64,000 nucleotides of DNA from Streptomyces acidiscabies (GTDB lineage: Bacteria > Actinomycetota > Actinomycetes > Streptomycetales > Streptomycetaceae): the NCBI RefSeq assembly GCF_020010905.1, contig NZ_JAGJBY010000001.1, positions 744,001-808,000 of the forward strand, read 5' to 3'. Under the pieces are notes generated by a model. That model searched no databases, was not told where the DNA came from, and saw only the letters and a list, made by a program, of their open reading frames with translations. The position numbers and the translations under genes are program-made. Shown piece after piece: positions 15,510-23,923 of this stretch (positions are counted from its first letter, which is position 1; each line of letters begins with the position of its first letter).

Positions 15510-18500
15510 CTAGTTGGTCCCGATCCTGGCCAGCAGATCCACGATCCGCGACTGCACCTCACTGCTCGTCGAGCGCTCCGCGAGGAACAACACCGCTTCC
15601 CCGGAGGCGAGTCGAGGCAGATCGGGCTGCTCCACAGCCGCCGTGTAGACGACGAGCGGCGTCCGGGTCAACTGCCCGTTCGCGCGCAGCCAGTCGAGAA
15701 TCCCCGCCTGCCGACGGTCGACCTGCATCAGGTCCATCACCACCAGGTTCGGCCGGAACTGCCCCGCCAGCATCACCGCGTCCGCGTCGCTCGCCGCCCG
15801 CGCGACCTGCATCCCCCGCCGCTCCAGCGTCGACGTCAACGCCAGCGCGATCTCGGCATGTTCCTCGATGAGCAGGACGCGCGGCGGATGCTGCTCGCTG
15901 TCGCGGGGCGCGAGCGCCTTCAGCAGGACGGCGGGGTCGGCGCCGTACGCGGCCTCCCGCGTCGCCTGCCCCAACCCGGCCGTCACCAGCACCGGAACCT
16001 CCGCCGCGACCGCCGCCGTACGCAGCGACTGCAACGCCGTACGGGTGATCGGCCCCGTCAGCGGGTCCACGAACAGCGCCGCCGGGAACGCGGCGATCTG
16101 CGCGTCCACCTCCTCGCGGGAGTTGACGATCACCGGCCGGTATCCGCGGTCGCTCAGCGCCTGTTGCGTGATGACGTCCGGCGCGGGCCAGACGAGCAGC
16201 CGACGCGGGTTGTCGAGCGGCTCGGGGGGCAGTTCGTCGTCCATCGGCTGCGGCCGGGGCGTGTCGGCGACCTCCACGGCGCCGCCCGGCCCGTCCAACG
16301 GCTCAGGCCCTTCAGCGGCGTTGGAGTCGGGCGCGCCTATGGCGTACGACCGTCCGGCGCCCTCGGTGCCGGTCGCGAGCCGGTTCTGGCCCGCGAGGGA
16401 GGCGTGCGGCAGCGAGGGCGCGATGGGCTGCTCGGCGGCGGGGTGAGGCCGGGCCTCGGGGCCGGGCGGGGTCCCCAACTTCCGCCGCCGCCCGCCGGAG
16501 GTCCCCTGAGCCTGAGCCTGCGGCTGCTGAACCTGAGCGGCCTGCCGGGTGAACGGCACGCCTTGCCCGAGGGTCCGCACGCTGATCGCCCGCGCCTGCG
16601 CGGAGTTGGGGTCCATGGCTTCGGCGGGGAGGGGTTGTGCGGGGGGTGCTTCGGCGGGGAGGGGCATGGCGATGTGGCCGGTGTGGCCGGGCTGCGGGGG
16701 GAGGGGGATGTGGCCGGTCTGACCTGGGGCGGGGTGAGGCTGGGGTGCGCCTGCGCCGGGAACGGGGGCGCCGGGTACGGGAGTTGCGGGCGCGCCCGCG
16801 TTGGGTACGCCCGTGCCGGGTACGGGGTTGCCGGGTGCGCCTGCGCTGGGAACAGGGGTGCCGGGTACGGGAGTTGCGGGTACACCTGCGCCGGGAACTG
16901 GGGCCCCGGATACGGGAGTTCCGGGTGCGCCCGCGTCGAGTACGGGGCTCTGCGCGGCCTGCGCGGGGAGGGACGCCGGGTTCTGGGCGGGGGGCTGTCC
17001 GGGGAACTGGGGCTGGACCTGTCCGGCGACCTGGACCTGTCCCGGAATCTGCGCCTGCTGCGCCGCGACCTCCGCGCTCATGCCCTGGACGTCATCGGCA
17101 TCCGCGCCCGGAGGCACGGCGACGGCCCGACGCCGGCGCCCTGTCGGCGCGTTCGCCGGGTGCGGCTGGGGCGGGGTGTGGTCGTCGGCCTGGTCGTGGG
17201 GGATGGCGTCGTGCCGCCCGGCGTGTTCGGCGCCTTCGGGGGCGACGGGCTGGGCTTGCGCGGGGAGTTGAGGCTGGCCGGGTGCAACAGGCTGGCCCTG
17301 CGCCGTGAGTTGGGGCTGACCGGGTACAACAGGCTGAGCCTGCGCCGGGAGTTGAGGTTGCCCGGGGGCGATGGGCTGAGCCTGCGCGAGAAGTTGGGGC
17401 TGGCCGGGCATGACGGGCTGGCCTTGCGCGGGAAGTTGGGGCTGGCCGGGTCCAACGGGCTGACCCTGCGCCGTGAGTTGGGGCTGACCAGGGGCGACAG
17501 GCTGGCCCTGCGCGGGAAGTTGAGGTTGCCCAGGCATGACGGGCTGGCCCTGCGGAGGTACGGGAACCCCCTGGGGCGGCACGACCCCCTGCGGCACCTG
17601 CGCGGGAAGGCCCTGCGGGGGAACGGCCCCCTGAACCGGCACCCCTTGCGCCGGAACAGCCTGCGCCGACGCGGCACCTTGAGCCGTAACCCCTTGCGCC
17701 GGAACCCCCTGCATCGCCACGGCACCTTGAGCGGGAACCCCTTGAGGCGGAACCCCCTGCATCGGCGGGGCCCCCTGAGCCGTCCCCCCTTGCACAGGCG
17801 CGGCACCTTGAGCCGGGACCCCCTGAGGCGGAACTCCCTGCCCCGGAACTCCTTGCGCCGGGACGCCCTGCATCGCCGCAGCCCCCTGCCCCGGCACCCC
17901 TTGTCCAGGAACCCCTTGTGCCACAGCCGCTTGCCCCGGCACACCTCCTTGCGCCACACCCCCTTGAGCAGCACCCCCCTGCCCCGGAATCCCTTGCGCC
18001 GGAACGCCCTGCATCGCCCCAGCCCCCTGCGCCGCACCACCCTGCGCCACAAGCCCTTGTCCCGGAACCCCCTGCCCCGGCACACCTCCTTGAGCAGCAA
18101 CCTCCTGCCCCGGAACTCCTTGCGCCGGAACGCCCTGCATCGCCGCAGCCCCCTGCGCCACACCACCCTGCGCCACAAGCTCTTGCCCCGGAACCCCCTG
18201 CCCCGGAACCCCCTGAGCAGCACCCCCCTGCCCCGGCACCCCCCCAACCCCCCGATCCGCCTCAGCCGGAGGCAACGCGAACACCGCCCGCTGCCCCCCC
18301 TCCTGCGCAACCGCCCTCTCCCCCGCCGCAGCCAACGCCCGCCGCCGGCGCCCGGTCGGCTCCCCCTGCGCCTCGCTCCCCGAAGGCGTCCCCGAAGTCA
18401 ACGCCAACGCGTTCTGCTCGCCAGACGGAACCGGCATCCCCCCGGGCGGCACCGGCACCCCCTGCGGAGGCACCGCCGCCCCAAGACCCGCCCCCACCGC

Positions 18501-20456
18501 AGCCGTCCCCGCCGCATGCTCGGCGGCGGTCACGACCGCGCCCTCGGCCACCTCGTCGCCCCCGGCGGCAGGCCGACCCCGCCGCCGCCCCGACCCCTCG
18601 CCGCCCGCCTCGACAGCGACCTCGTCCTCCTCGGCAGCGGGCCGCCCCCGACGCCGCCGCCCGGTGGGAGGAACGGCACCCTCACCGTCGTCCCCCTCAA
18701 GGAACGCGTCCACAGAGCTACGCCGGACCCGCCGAGGTTCGTCCGTGACCGGCGCCTCCACCGGCACGACCCCCGCCCCACCCCCGAGCGGCACCTCAAG
18801 GACGTACGCGCTCCCGCTCATCCCCGGCACCTCGACGGTCTGCAGCACCCCGCCGTGCGCGCGCACGATCCCCCGCACGATCGGCTCATGCACGGGGTCC
18901 CCGCCGCCGTACGGCCCCCGGACCTCGATCCGTACGACCTCCCCGCGCTGGGCGGCGGCCACCACGACCGTGTTGTCCATGTACCCGCCGGCGGAGACGG
19001 GCGCGTTGCCGGTCGCGTCGACGCCGGCGACGTCCGCGACGAGGTGCGCGAGCGCCGTCGCGAGGAGACGCGCGTCGACCTCGGCCTCGATCGGCGGCGC
19101 GTGGACGGCGAACTGCACACGCCCGGGCCCGATCAGCTCGACCGCGCCGTCGACCCCCGCGGCGACGACCGCGTCCAGCATCGCCTTCGTACGGCTGACC
19201 TGCGCCTCCCCCGTGTCGAGGAGCTGGTAGCCGAGGACGTTGTCGATGAGGGTCGTGATGCGGGAGTACCCGGCGGAGAGGTGGTGCAGGACCTGGTTCG
19301 CCTCGGGCCACAGCTGCCCGGCGTCGTCGGCGGCGAGGGTCGCGAGTTCGCGGCGCAGCTCGTCGAGGGGGCCGCGCAGGGAGCGGCCGAGGAGCGTGAG
19401 CAACTGGTCGTGCCGGCCGGCGAGAGCCTCGTACCGATCCTTCTCGCGCTCGCCGAGCGCGGCGTACCGGTCCTCACCTGCGGCGATGTCCTCCGCGTGC
19501 TGCTCGGTGAGCTCCTCGATCTCCGCGACGTGGCGCTGGCGCAGCGCGGTCAGGTCGGAGGCGTGCTCCTCCGCGAGCCGCTCCAGCTCCTGCGCGTGCT
19601 CCGCCTCGACCGTCTCCTTCTCCTTGGCGAGAACGTCGTACGGCCGCCGGTCGGTGAACGTCATCACCGCGCCGACCAGCTGGTCACCGTCCCGCACCGG
19701 CGCCGTCGTCAGGTCCACCGAGACCTTGTCGCCGTTCTTCGCGAACAGCACCTGGCCGCGCACGCGGTGCTTGCGGCCCGAGCGCAGGGTGTCCGCGAGC
19801 GGGGACTCGTCGTACGGGAACGGGGAGCCGTCCGGGCGCGAGTGCAGGACGAGGGTGTGCAGCTCCTTGCCGCCGAGGTCGTTGGCCCGGTAGCCCAGTA
19901 TCTGCGCGGCGGCCGGGTTGACCAGGACGATCCTGCCGTCCGTGTCCGTCCCCACGACGCCTTCCGACGCGGCCCGCAGGATCATCTCCGTCTGCCGCTG
20001 CGAGCGGGCCAGCTCCGCTTCCGTGTCGACGGTGCCGGACAGGTCGCGTACGACCAGCATCAGCAGTTCGTCGGGCGAGTAGCCGTATCCGTCGTACGCC
20101 TGCTGGCCGTTCTCCAGGTTCGCGCTGGTGACCTCGACCGGGAACTCGACGCCGTCGGTGCGGCGGGCGATCATCCTCGCGGGCTTGGTGCGGCCCCTCG
20201 GGTCCATGTGGTCGGGCCTGCGCATCGAGCCCGGGATGAGCTTGGAGTCGAACTCCGGCAGCAGATCCAGCAGCCCCCGGCCCACGAGCGCGGTCCCCGG
20301 CGTCTCGAACGCCTCCAGCGCGATCGTGTTCGCGTTCACGACCGTTCCGTTGGCGTTGACCAGCACCAACGCGTCGGGCAGGGCGTCCAGTATCGCCGCG
20401 AGGCGAGCAGCGCCTCGGGATGGCCTGCTGCTCACGAGACGCTTCCTCCCTGTCAC
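15510..20456 (-). CDS. PAS-PAS / degenerate histidine-kinase / degenerate receiver protein with long Pro-Gly-Gln repeat linker
   Basis: Encodes 1648 residues from the ATG at 20456. Order: PAS (~15-135), PAS (~150-270), coiled coil (~272-350), HisKA-like helices (~352-415), GHKL-like domain (~455-560), basic/acidic linker (~580-700), low-complexity repeats (~735-1250), then two receiver-like modules (~1400-1510 and ~1525-1645). In the HisKA segment the expected SHELRTPL is RSLRGPL, so the phospho-accepting His is missing. The GHKL N-box lacks its Asn and the glycine boxes are weak. The last receiver keeps an acidic pair (IEEHAE) and the phospho-Asp (VVMDLMQ) but has LAERS in place of the conserved Lys; the first lacks most residues. 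It therefore probably works as a scaffold or PAS-sensing pseudokinase rather than a phosphorelay enzyme. Confidence 0.8.
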   Translation of the reverse strand: MTGRKRLVSSRPSRGAARLAAILDALPDALVLVNANGTVVNANTIALEAFETPGTALVGRGLLDLLPEFDSKLIPGSMRRPDHMDPRGRTKPARMIARRTDGVEFPVEVTSANLENGQQAYDGYGYSPDELLMLVVRDLSGTVDTEAELARSQRQTEMILRAASEGVVGTDTDGRIVLVNPAAAQILGYRANDLGGKELHTLVLHSRPDGSPFPYDESPLADTLRSGRKHRVRGQVLFAKNGDKVSVDLTTAPVRDGDQLVGAVMTFTDRRPYDVLAKEKETVEAEHAQELERLAEEHASDLTALRQRHVAEIEELTEQHAEDIAAGEDRYAALGEREKDRYEALAGRHDQLLTLLGRSLRGPLDELRRELATLAADDAGQLWPEANQVLHHLSAGYSRITTLIDNVLGYQLLDTGEAQVSRTKAMLDAVVAAGVDGAVELIGPGRVQFAVHAPPIEAEVDARLLATALAHLVADVAGVDATGNAPVSAGGYMDNTVVVAAAQRGEVVRIEVRGPYGGGDPVHEPIVRGIVRAHGGVLQTVEVPGMSGSAYVLEVPLGGGAGVVPVEAPVTDEPRRVRRSSVDAFLEGDDGEGAVPPTGRRRRGRPAAEEDEVAVEAGGEGSGRRRGRPAAGGDEVAEGAVVTAAEHAAGTAAVGAGLGAAVPPQGVPVPPGGMPVPSGEQNALALTSGTPSGSEAQGEPTGRRRRALAAAGERAVAQEGGQRAVFALPPAEADRGVGGVPGQGGAAQGVPGQGVPGQELVAQGGVAQGAAAMQGVPAQGVPGQEVAAQGGVPGQGVPGQGLVAQGGAAQGAGAMQGVPAQGIPGQGGAAQGGVAQGGVPGQAAVAQGVPGQGVPGQGAAAMQGVPAQGVPGQGVPPQGVPAQGAAPVQGGTAQGAPPMQGVPPQGVPAQGAVAMQGVPAQGVTAQGAASAQAVPAQGVPVQGAVPPQGLPAQVPQGVVPPQGVPVPPQGQPVMPGQPQLPAQGQPVAPGQPQLTAQGQPVGPGQPQLPAQGQPVMPGQPQLLAQAQPIAPGQPQLPAQAQPVVPGQPQLTAQGQPVAPGQPQLPAQAQPVAPEGAEHAGRHDAIPHDQADDHTPPQPHPANAPTGRRRRAVAVPPGADADDVQGMSAEVAAQQAQIPGQVQVAGQVQPQFPGQPPAQNPASLPAQAAQSPVLDAGAPGTPVSGAPVPGAGVPATPVPGTPVPSAGAPGNPVPGTGVPNAGAPATPVPGAPVPGAGAPQPHPAPGQTGHIPLPPQPGHTGHIAMPLPAEAPPAQPLPAEAMDPNSAQARAISVRTLGQGVPFTRQAAQVQQPQAQAQGTSGGRRRKLGTPPGPEARPHPAAEQPIAPSLPHASLAGQNRLATGTEGAGRSYAIGAPDSNAAEGPEPLDGPGGAVEVADTPRPQPMDDELPPEPLDNPRRLLVWPAPDVITQQALSDRGYRPVIVNSREEVDAQIAAFPAALFVDPLTGPITRTALQSLRTAAVAAEVPVLVTAGLGQATREAAYGADPAVLLKALAPRDSEQHPPRVLLIEEHAEIALALTSTLERRGMQVARAASDADAVMLAGQFRPNLVVMDLMQVDRRQAGILDWLRANGQLTRTPLVVYTAAVEQPDLPRLASGEAVLFLAERSTSSEVQSRIVDLLARIGTN
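16700..18250. repeat. Protein-coding low-complexity repeats in the PAS/kinase-like gene
   Basis: On the minus strand, successive blocks encode GVPGQ/GVPAQG pentapeptide-like units (18250 to ~17560), PGQPQLPAQGQP units of about 14 residues (~17540-17250), and GAPVPGTPVPGAG units (~16940-16740). They probably make an extended, flexible linker between the kinase-like core and the receivers. Confidence 0.8.
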
Positions 20457-20850
20457 CGCACCTTGCCTACCGCTCGGGCCATCTTGCCAACCGGCCCGCG
20501 GGGTGTCACGCGAGGGAGTCTAAGGGCAGGTGCCTTTCCTCCGGAGCCGGATGAGAGGCAGCTCGCATGGAGGGGGTGGGGGTGCGAACGTTGGTGCGAA
20601 GGGGGTTTGCGGGGGTGGGGGATGTGTACGGGGTGAGGGGGGCGGGGTTTCCGTGAGGTGCTCCGCGTCGGTGTGGACGTGCTCGGCGTTGTTGTGCAGG
20701 AGCGTCGCTGTGCGGTCCCTCCCCTCCTCGCCGGCAACCCCTTTGCCCTGGCCCCCGGCCTCCTAGTACGGTGGACACCGATTGGTGACACAGCACTCGC
20801 CTGTGTCATCATCTGCACGCACCACTCGCACCCACGCGGGCGGTTGTGCT
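20457..20850. other. Intergenic region before tRNA-Ser
   Basis: About 390 bases lie between the start of the large sensor gene and tRNA-Ser(GCT). Open frames here are Gly/Val- or Pro/His-rich and unconvincing. The tRNA promoter should lie at the right end. I see no other structured element. Confidence 0.4.
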
Positions 20851-20941
20851 GGAGGCGTCGCCTAGTCCGGTCTATGGCGCCGCACTGCTAATGCGGTTTG
20901 GGTCTTAAAGCCCATCGAGGGTTCAAATCCCTCCGCCTCCG
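20851..20941 (+). tRNA. tRNA-Ser(GCT)
   Basis: Acceptor GGAGGCG (20851-20857) pairs with CGCCTCC (20934-20940), followed by discriminator G. Anticodon stem CCGCA/TGCGG encloses loop CTGCTAA, anticodon GCT. The long variable arm (GGGTCTTAAAGCCC) is typical of serine tRNA. Confidence 0.97.
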
Positions 20942-20953
20942 CAGCACCCGAAG

Positions 20954-20985
20954 CCCCGGTCCTCGCGACCGGGGTTTCGTCGTTT
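20954..20985 (+). terminator. Terminator after tRNA-Ser(GCT)
   Basis: CCCCGGTC (20954-20961) pairs with GACCGGGG (20967-20974) around a five-base loop and is followed by T-rich TTTCGTCGTTT. Confidence 0.75.
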
Positions 20986-21108
20986 CCCCAGCTCACAAGG
21001 GGTACGCCTATCGGATTTCACATGACGGCGCCGGTCATGTAATGTTCTTCCTGTCACCGCGAGCGGCCGGAAGGCCAGGAACGGAAGACGCGGGAAACAA
21101 TAAAACAA

Positions 21109-21181
21109 GCACTCGTAGCTTAACGGATAGAGCATCTGACTACGGATCAGAAGGTTGCAGGTTCGAATCCTGCCGAGTGCA
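21109..21181 (+). tRNA. tRNA-Arg(ACG), integration target
   Basis: Acceptor GCACTCG (21109-21115) pairs with CGAGTGC (21174-21180), followed by discriminator A. Anticodon loop CTACGGA gives ACG. The 3' half from the anticodon loop onward is repeated exactly at 33342-33385, showing that this gene is the attachment target of the adjacent island and stays intact. Confidence 0.97.
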
Positions 21182-21183
21182 CA
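21140..21183 (+). repeat. Attachment-site repeat attL (inside tRNA-Arg)
   Basis: These 44 bases, starting CTACGGATCAG and ending CGAGTGCACA, are identical to 33342-33385 and 34/44 identical to 37341-37384. They span the 3' half of the tRNA, the usual att core for tyrosine integrases. Confidence 0.85.
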
Positions 21184-21190
21184 GCAGACC

Positions 21191-21222
21191 AGAGGCCCCG
21201 TGGAGGAATCCACGGGGCCTCT
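21191..21222 (+). terminator. Terminator after tRNA-Arg
   Basis: AGAGGCCCCGTGGA (21191-21204) pairs perfectly with TCCACGGGGCCTCT (21209-21222) around GGAA and is followed by a T-rich stretch. It also terminates transcription near the end of the opposing ASCH gene. Confidence 0.8.
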
Positions 21223-21304
21223 GGCTTTCGTTCGGATCATTGCCGTCGCTCTTCAGGGCGTCCAGGACCAGACCGTCCGGACCGCTCGGGGGCGGTACAG
21301 CGGC

Positions 21305-21664
21305 TTATCGGGACAGCAGCTCGATTTCGATGGCGAGCGCTCCGAGTGCTTCCTTCTCCGCGGAATAGATCTCGCGGATGTTGGCGAGCTGCTGCTCGCG
21401 GGAGGACGCCGGGTTGACGTTCGCCGGACCCTCCCCGTCGAGGAGTTCCTCGAACGTCTTGTACTCCGTCACCCGATTCACGTGGACGTCGCACGTCTCG
21501 TCCGTGCCCTTGATCCGGAAGCGGATGACGTCTCCGGCGGCCAGGTCTTCGAGGTGCGGATACTTCACCCTCACCTCGATGCTCTTCTCACCTGCGGCGA
21601 CGAGATCGAAGTACCGGCGGTAGAGGTTCAGTTCGCGGACGCGAGCGGCGGCGGTTTCCGTCAT
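21305..21664 (-). CDS. ASCH-domain protein
   Basis: Encodes 119 residues; its ATG overlaps the stop of the LysRS-like gene (ATGA, 21664-21661), so the two are translationally coupled. It carries the ASCH signature GxKxxExR as GEKSIEVR (25-32), then GDVIRFR and a VTEYKTFEELL segment typical of the PUA-like fold, and a C-terminal helix (SAEKEALGALAIEIELL). ASCH proteins bind RNA; some hydrolyse modified nucleosides. Coupling with an aminoacyl-tRNA-synthetase-like protein suggests a tRNA- or nucleotide-related job. A deletion remnant of the same family lies at 6929-7033. Confidence 0.85.
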   Translation of the reverse strand: MTETAAARVRELNLYRRYFDLVAAGEKSIEVRVKYPHLEDLAAGDVIRFRIKGTDETCDVHVNRVTEYKTFEELLDGEGPANVNPASSREQQLANIREIYSAEKEALGALAIEIELLSR

Positions 21665-22776
21665 GGGGCGGGAACGCTCCTAGCTGTTGCGGTGGTCATC
21701 AGTCGGCCGAGTTCACCGGCCGAGTACGAGCGGAAGAAGTGGCGTGGATCAGCGAGTAACACGTCGGTCAGACTGAGCAGACGGTCGACGTACTCAGCCA
21801 ACGACCCCGGCCACTCCCGGGTGTCGAGCATCCACGGGGCCGCACCGTCCGGCAAGGGCGCTTGCCCCTCCCTGATAAGGGATTTGGACAGTTTCGCGCC
21901 CGTGTCGGTGACCACTTGGGGGCAGAACAGCCGGGCGGGCAGTTGTCCGTGGGTGAGGCCGACGGCCTGTAGGGCGCCGTCGACGAGGAGGCAGCCGGGC
22001 ATCCAGTCGCCGCCTTTGACCATGACGTACAGCGTGCCGTCCGTTCCGGCGATGGCCAGTTCCTTGACGAGGTTCCGGTACAGGGTGGCGAGGTCGAGGT
22101 AGCCGCCGCTCGCAGGCTCGATGACGACCTCGTATGTGCCGTGGTGCAGGCACACGGCTGAGATGGTCGCCCGCTCGAAGCCGTCGTCACGGACGCGGGT
22201 GCGTTCGGCGTGTTTCTCGGCCCATCCGCAGCCGGGGCGCGGGCAGGGAACGCGAACGTGTGGCCGACCGGAGGACGGAGACAGGTACCAGCGGGCTGCT
22301 GCCATACGGGGCAACACACGCAGCCAGGTACGGCGGTAGTGCTCGCCTGCTTGCTGCTGGCTGTAGGTCTCGATGGAGTACGGCACTTCCAGCCGCTCGG
22401 ACAGAGCGGCGAAGAGCGGGCGGTACAGCTTGTCGACCTGTTCCGCGATGCCGTCTTCACCGAGGGCTTGCGCGTAAGCCCGTTGGTAGCGGTGACCGGT
22501 CTCCTTGTCGGTGACGATGGCATACGGGGCGTTGTCGAGGGCGCTGAACTGGACTTCGGCCGGTACGTCGAACTTGTCCCGGATGCGGGCCGCCGTGGCG
22601 AACGTGAGCGACTGAACCAGGGACGTTCCGATGTGCGGCGCTCCGTTGATCTGCGTTCCCACCACGAACACGATCCGCTCCGGAGCCGCGACGACTATGT
22701 GCGGCCTGAGCAGGTCCTCAGCGTTTGTGAGCGCGTTGGCGAGAACGGTGTTCGGCGATACGGGATAGGTGGTCAC
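21661..22776 (-). CDS. Class I aminoacyl-tRNA-synthetase-like protein (LysRS-I-like catalytic core)
   Basis: Encodes 371 residues. The Rossmann-type catalytic features of class I synthetases are present: NGAPHIGT (44-51, HIGH-type motif) and GAKLSKS (293-299, KMSKS-type motif). A Cys/His cluster (C178, C183, C209, H211/H212) suggests a zinc-binding insertion. The arrangement is closest to class I lysyl-tRNA synthetase, but the protein is about 150 residues shorter than those enzymes and appears to lack the C-terminal anticodon-binding helical domain. It may adenylate or transfer an amino acid to something other than a cognate tRNA, or act on tRNA during stress or phage attack. The downstream coupled partner is an ASCH protein. 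The function is unknown. Confidence 0.7.
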   Translation of the reverse strand: MTTYPVSPNTVLANALTNAEDLLRPHIVVAAPERIVFVVGTQINGAPHIGTSLVQSLTFATAARIRDKFDVPAEVQFSALDNAPYAIVTDKETGHRYQRAYAQALGEDGIAEQVDKLYRPLFAALSERLEVPYSIETYSQQQAGEHYRRTWLRVLPRMAAARWYLSPSSGRPHVRVPCPRPGCGWAEKHAERTRVRDDGFERATISAVCLHHGTYEVVIEPASGGYLDLATLYRNLVKELAIAGTDGTLYVMVKGGDWMPGCLLVDGALQAVGLTHGQLPARLFCPQVVTDTGAKLSKSLIREGQAPLPDGAAPWMLDTREWPGSLAEYVDRLLSLTDVLLADPRHFFRSYSAGELGRLMTTATARSVPAP

Positions 22777-22863
22777 CGCGTCTTCCCCTCGGTAGATGGG
22801 CAGGACTGCGCCGCAGAGCGGCGGGTGCGCGTTCAGCGGTTGAACTGTGATTTGCGTGGTGGA

Positions 22864-22907
22864 CCCGCCCCCGCGCCGGGGGGAACCGGAAGAGACGCGG
22901 GGGCGGG
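22864..22907 (-). terminator. Terminator between island hypotheticals and LysRS-like gene
   Basis: CCCGCCCCCGCG (22864-22875) pairs perfectly with CGCGGGGGCGGG (22896-22907), just after the stop of the minus-strand gene at 22910. The LysRS-like/ASCH pair is therefore probably a separate transcript. Confidence 0.7.
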
Positions 22908-22909
22908 AG

Positions 22910-23431
22910 TCATCGGGTCGGGCGACGCCCGCGGGGGCGTCGGTGACGGCCCACCCTCGTCGAGGGATCGGGCGGACCCTCGGCGAGGGCGGGATGTTGC
23001 GGGAGGCGTGGCCGGCGGGCCGGTAACGGGTACACGCGGAGGGAGTACCGGGCGTCGTAGTCCGTCACGGTGAACATGAACGCGTGGCCTGCGGCGAGAG
23101 CGCGTAGCGCGTGCTCGTACGCCTGGTCGCTTTCGGCCCAGGCACGCAACTCCACATCGGGACGCGGGATCTCCGGCCCGGTGACGACGAGCGGCGCGTC
23201 AGCGAGACTCATGGCCCCGAGGCCCGGGGACAGCAGCCGGGCGAGGCGGTGCGCGGAGGCTCTCAGCCACCGGGCCGCGAGGCGTGGGGAACGGCCGTGG
23301 TAGGTGGCGAGCAGGACTTCGCAGGAGCGACTGAGGTCGTGGGCGGTGGATTCACAGCGGAATGCGACAGGAGGTCGCACGAGGGCACGTGCAGAGGTCG
23401 GTGGGGCGAGCATCAGCACGTTCGGGCTCAC
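22910..23431 (-). CDS. Hypothetical island protein
   Basis: Encodes 173 residues; its start overlaps the stop of the upstream gene (23431-23428), so it is translationally coupled. It is mostly helical up to residue ~130 (ESTAHDLSRSCEVLLATYHG, RLAARWLRASAHRLARLL), has a segment GHAFMFTVTDYDARYSLRVY, and ends in a basic Pro/Arg-rich tail. No family is recognised. It is the last gene of the XRE-regulator operon. Confidence 0.55.
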   Translation of the reverse strand: MSPNVLMLAPPTSARALVRPPVAFRCESTAHDLSRSCEVLLATYHGRSPRLAARWLRASAHRLARLLSPGLGAMSLADAPLVVTGPEIPRPDVELRAWAESDQAYEHALRALAAGHAFMFTVTDYDARYSLRVYPLPARRPRLPQHPALAEGPPDPSTRVGRHRRPRGRRPTR

Positions 23432-23868
23432 CGCTTACGATCCTGGGCCGATTCCCTCGCCTTGATCATGCGGTCGAGCTGGGTGTGGAACAGCTCGACT
23501 TGCGCGGGGGTGAGAACGAGTAGCGACTCGCATGCGCCCCCGTCCTCGTAGTGGACGGTTACCGCCAGGCCCGCCTGCTGTGCACGGGGGTCGTATGCAG
23601 CGTCTCGCCGCATGGGCGTGACGTGGGTGACAGGTACCGGCACGGGCCGGAGGGTGCTTCCGTCCGACCTCGCGCGCCAGTCCACGCCACCGCCAGGCGG
23701 ACGCAGTTGGTACGACGCCGAACTGTCGCTGGGCAGGGCGACGACCACCCCGACCGTTCCGTCCTTGGCGAGGTCGACAGCGAGGTCGCCAAGGCGTGGG
23801 TGAAAGGGGCTGCCTGCGGCTAACGCAGTCCTGGGCGTGGGGAGTTGCTTCGAGGTTCGATCGGCCAT
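23428..23868 (-). CDS. Small protein of the mobile-element regulator-associated type
   Basis: Encodes 146 residues. Residues ~20-75 (RLGDLAVDLAKDGTVGVVVA ... QLRPPGGGVDWRA) are homologous to the 76-residue product at 34823-35053 (GIGDLAKDSASGRIGVVM ... QIRPLSGGTEWDA). A C-terminal extension ending in the helix TPAQVELFHTQLDRMIK is unique to this copy. Both copies sit beside an XRE-TPR regulator. It looks like a small beta-barrel module; its function is unknown, but the repeated pairing suggests a regulator accessory. Confidence 0.65.
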   Translation of the reverse strand: MADRTSKQLPTPRTALAAGSPFHPRLGDLAVDLAKDGTVGVVVALPSDSSASYQLRPPGGGVDWRARSDGSTLRPVPVPVTHVTPMRRDAAYDPRAQQAGLAVTVHYEDGGACESLLVLTPAQVELFHTQLDRMIKARESAQDRKR

Positions 23869-23923
23869 GCCCCGAAGCTAGGTGTGTGCTCAGGGTCCAA
23901 TATGAACCGCAGGAATACGACCC

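Noticed and set aside
15858..20636. Very long open frame on the + strand opposite the PAS/kinase-like gene
   Set aside because: It is Arg/Leu/Gly-rich with no domain, and the opposite strand encodes clear PAS and receiver motifs. It is a shadow caused by high third-position GC.
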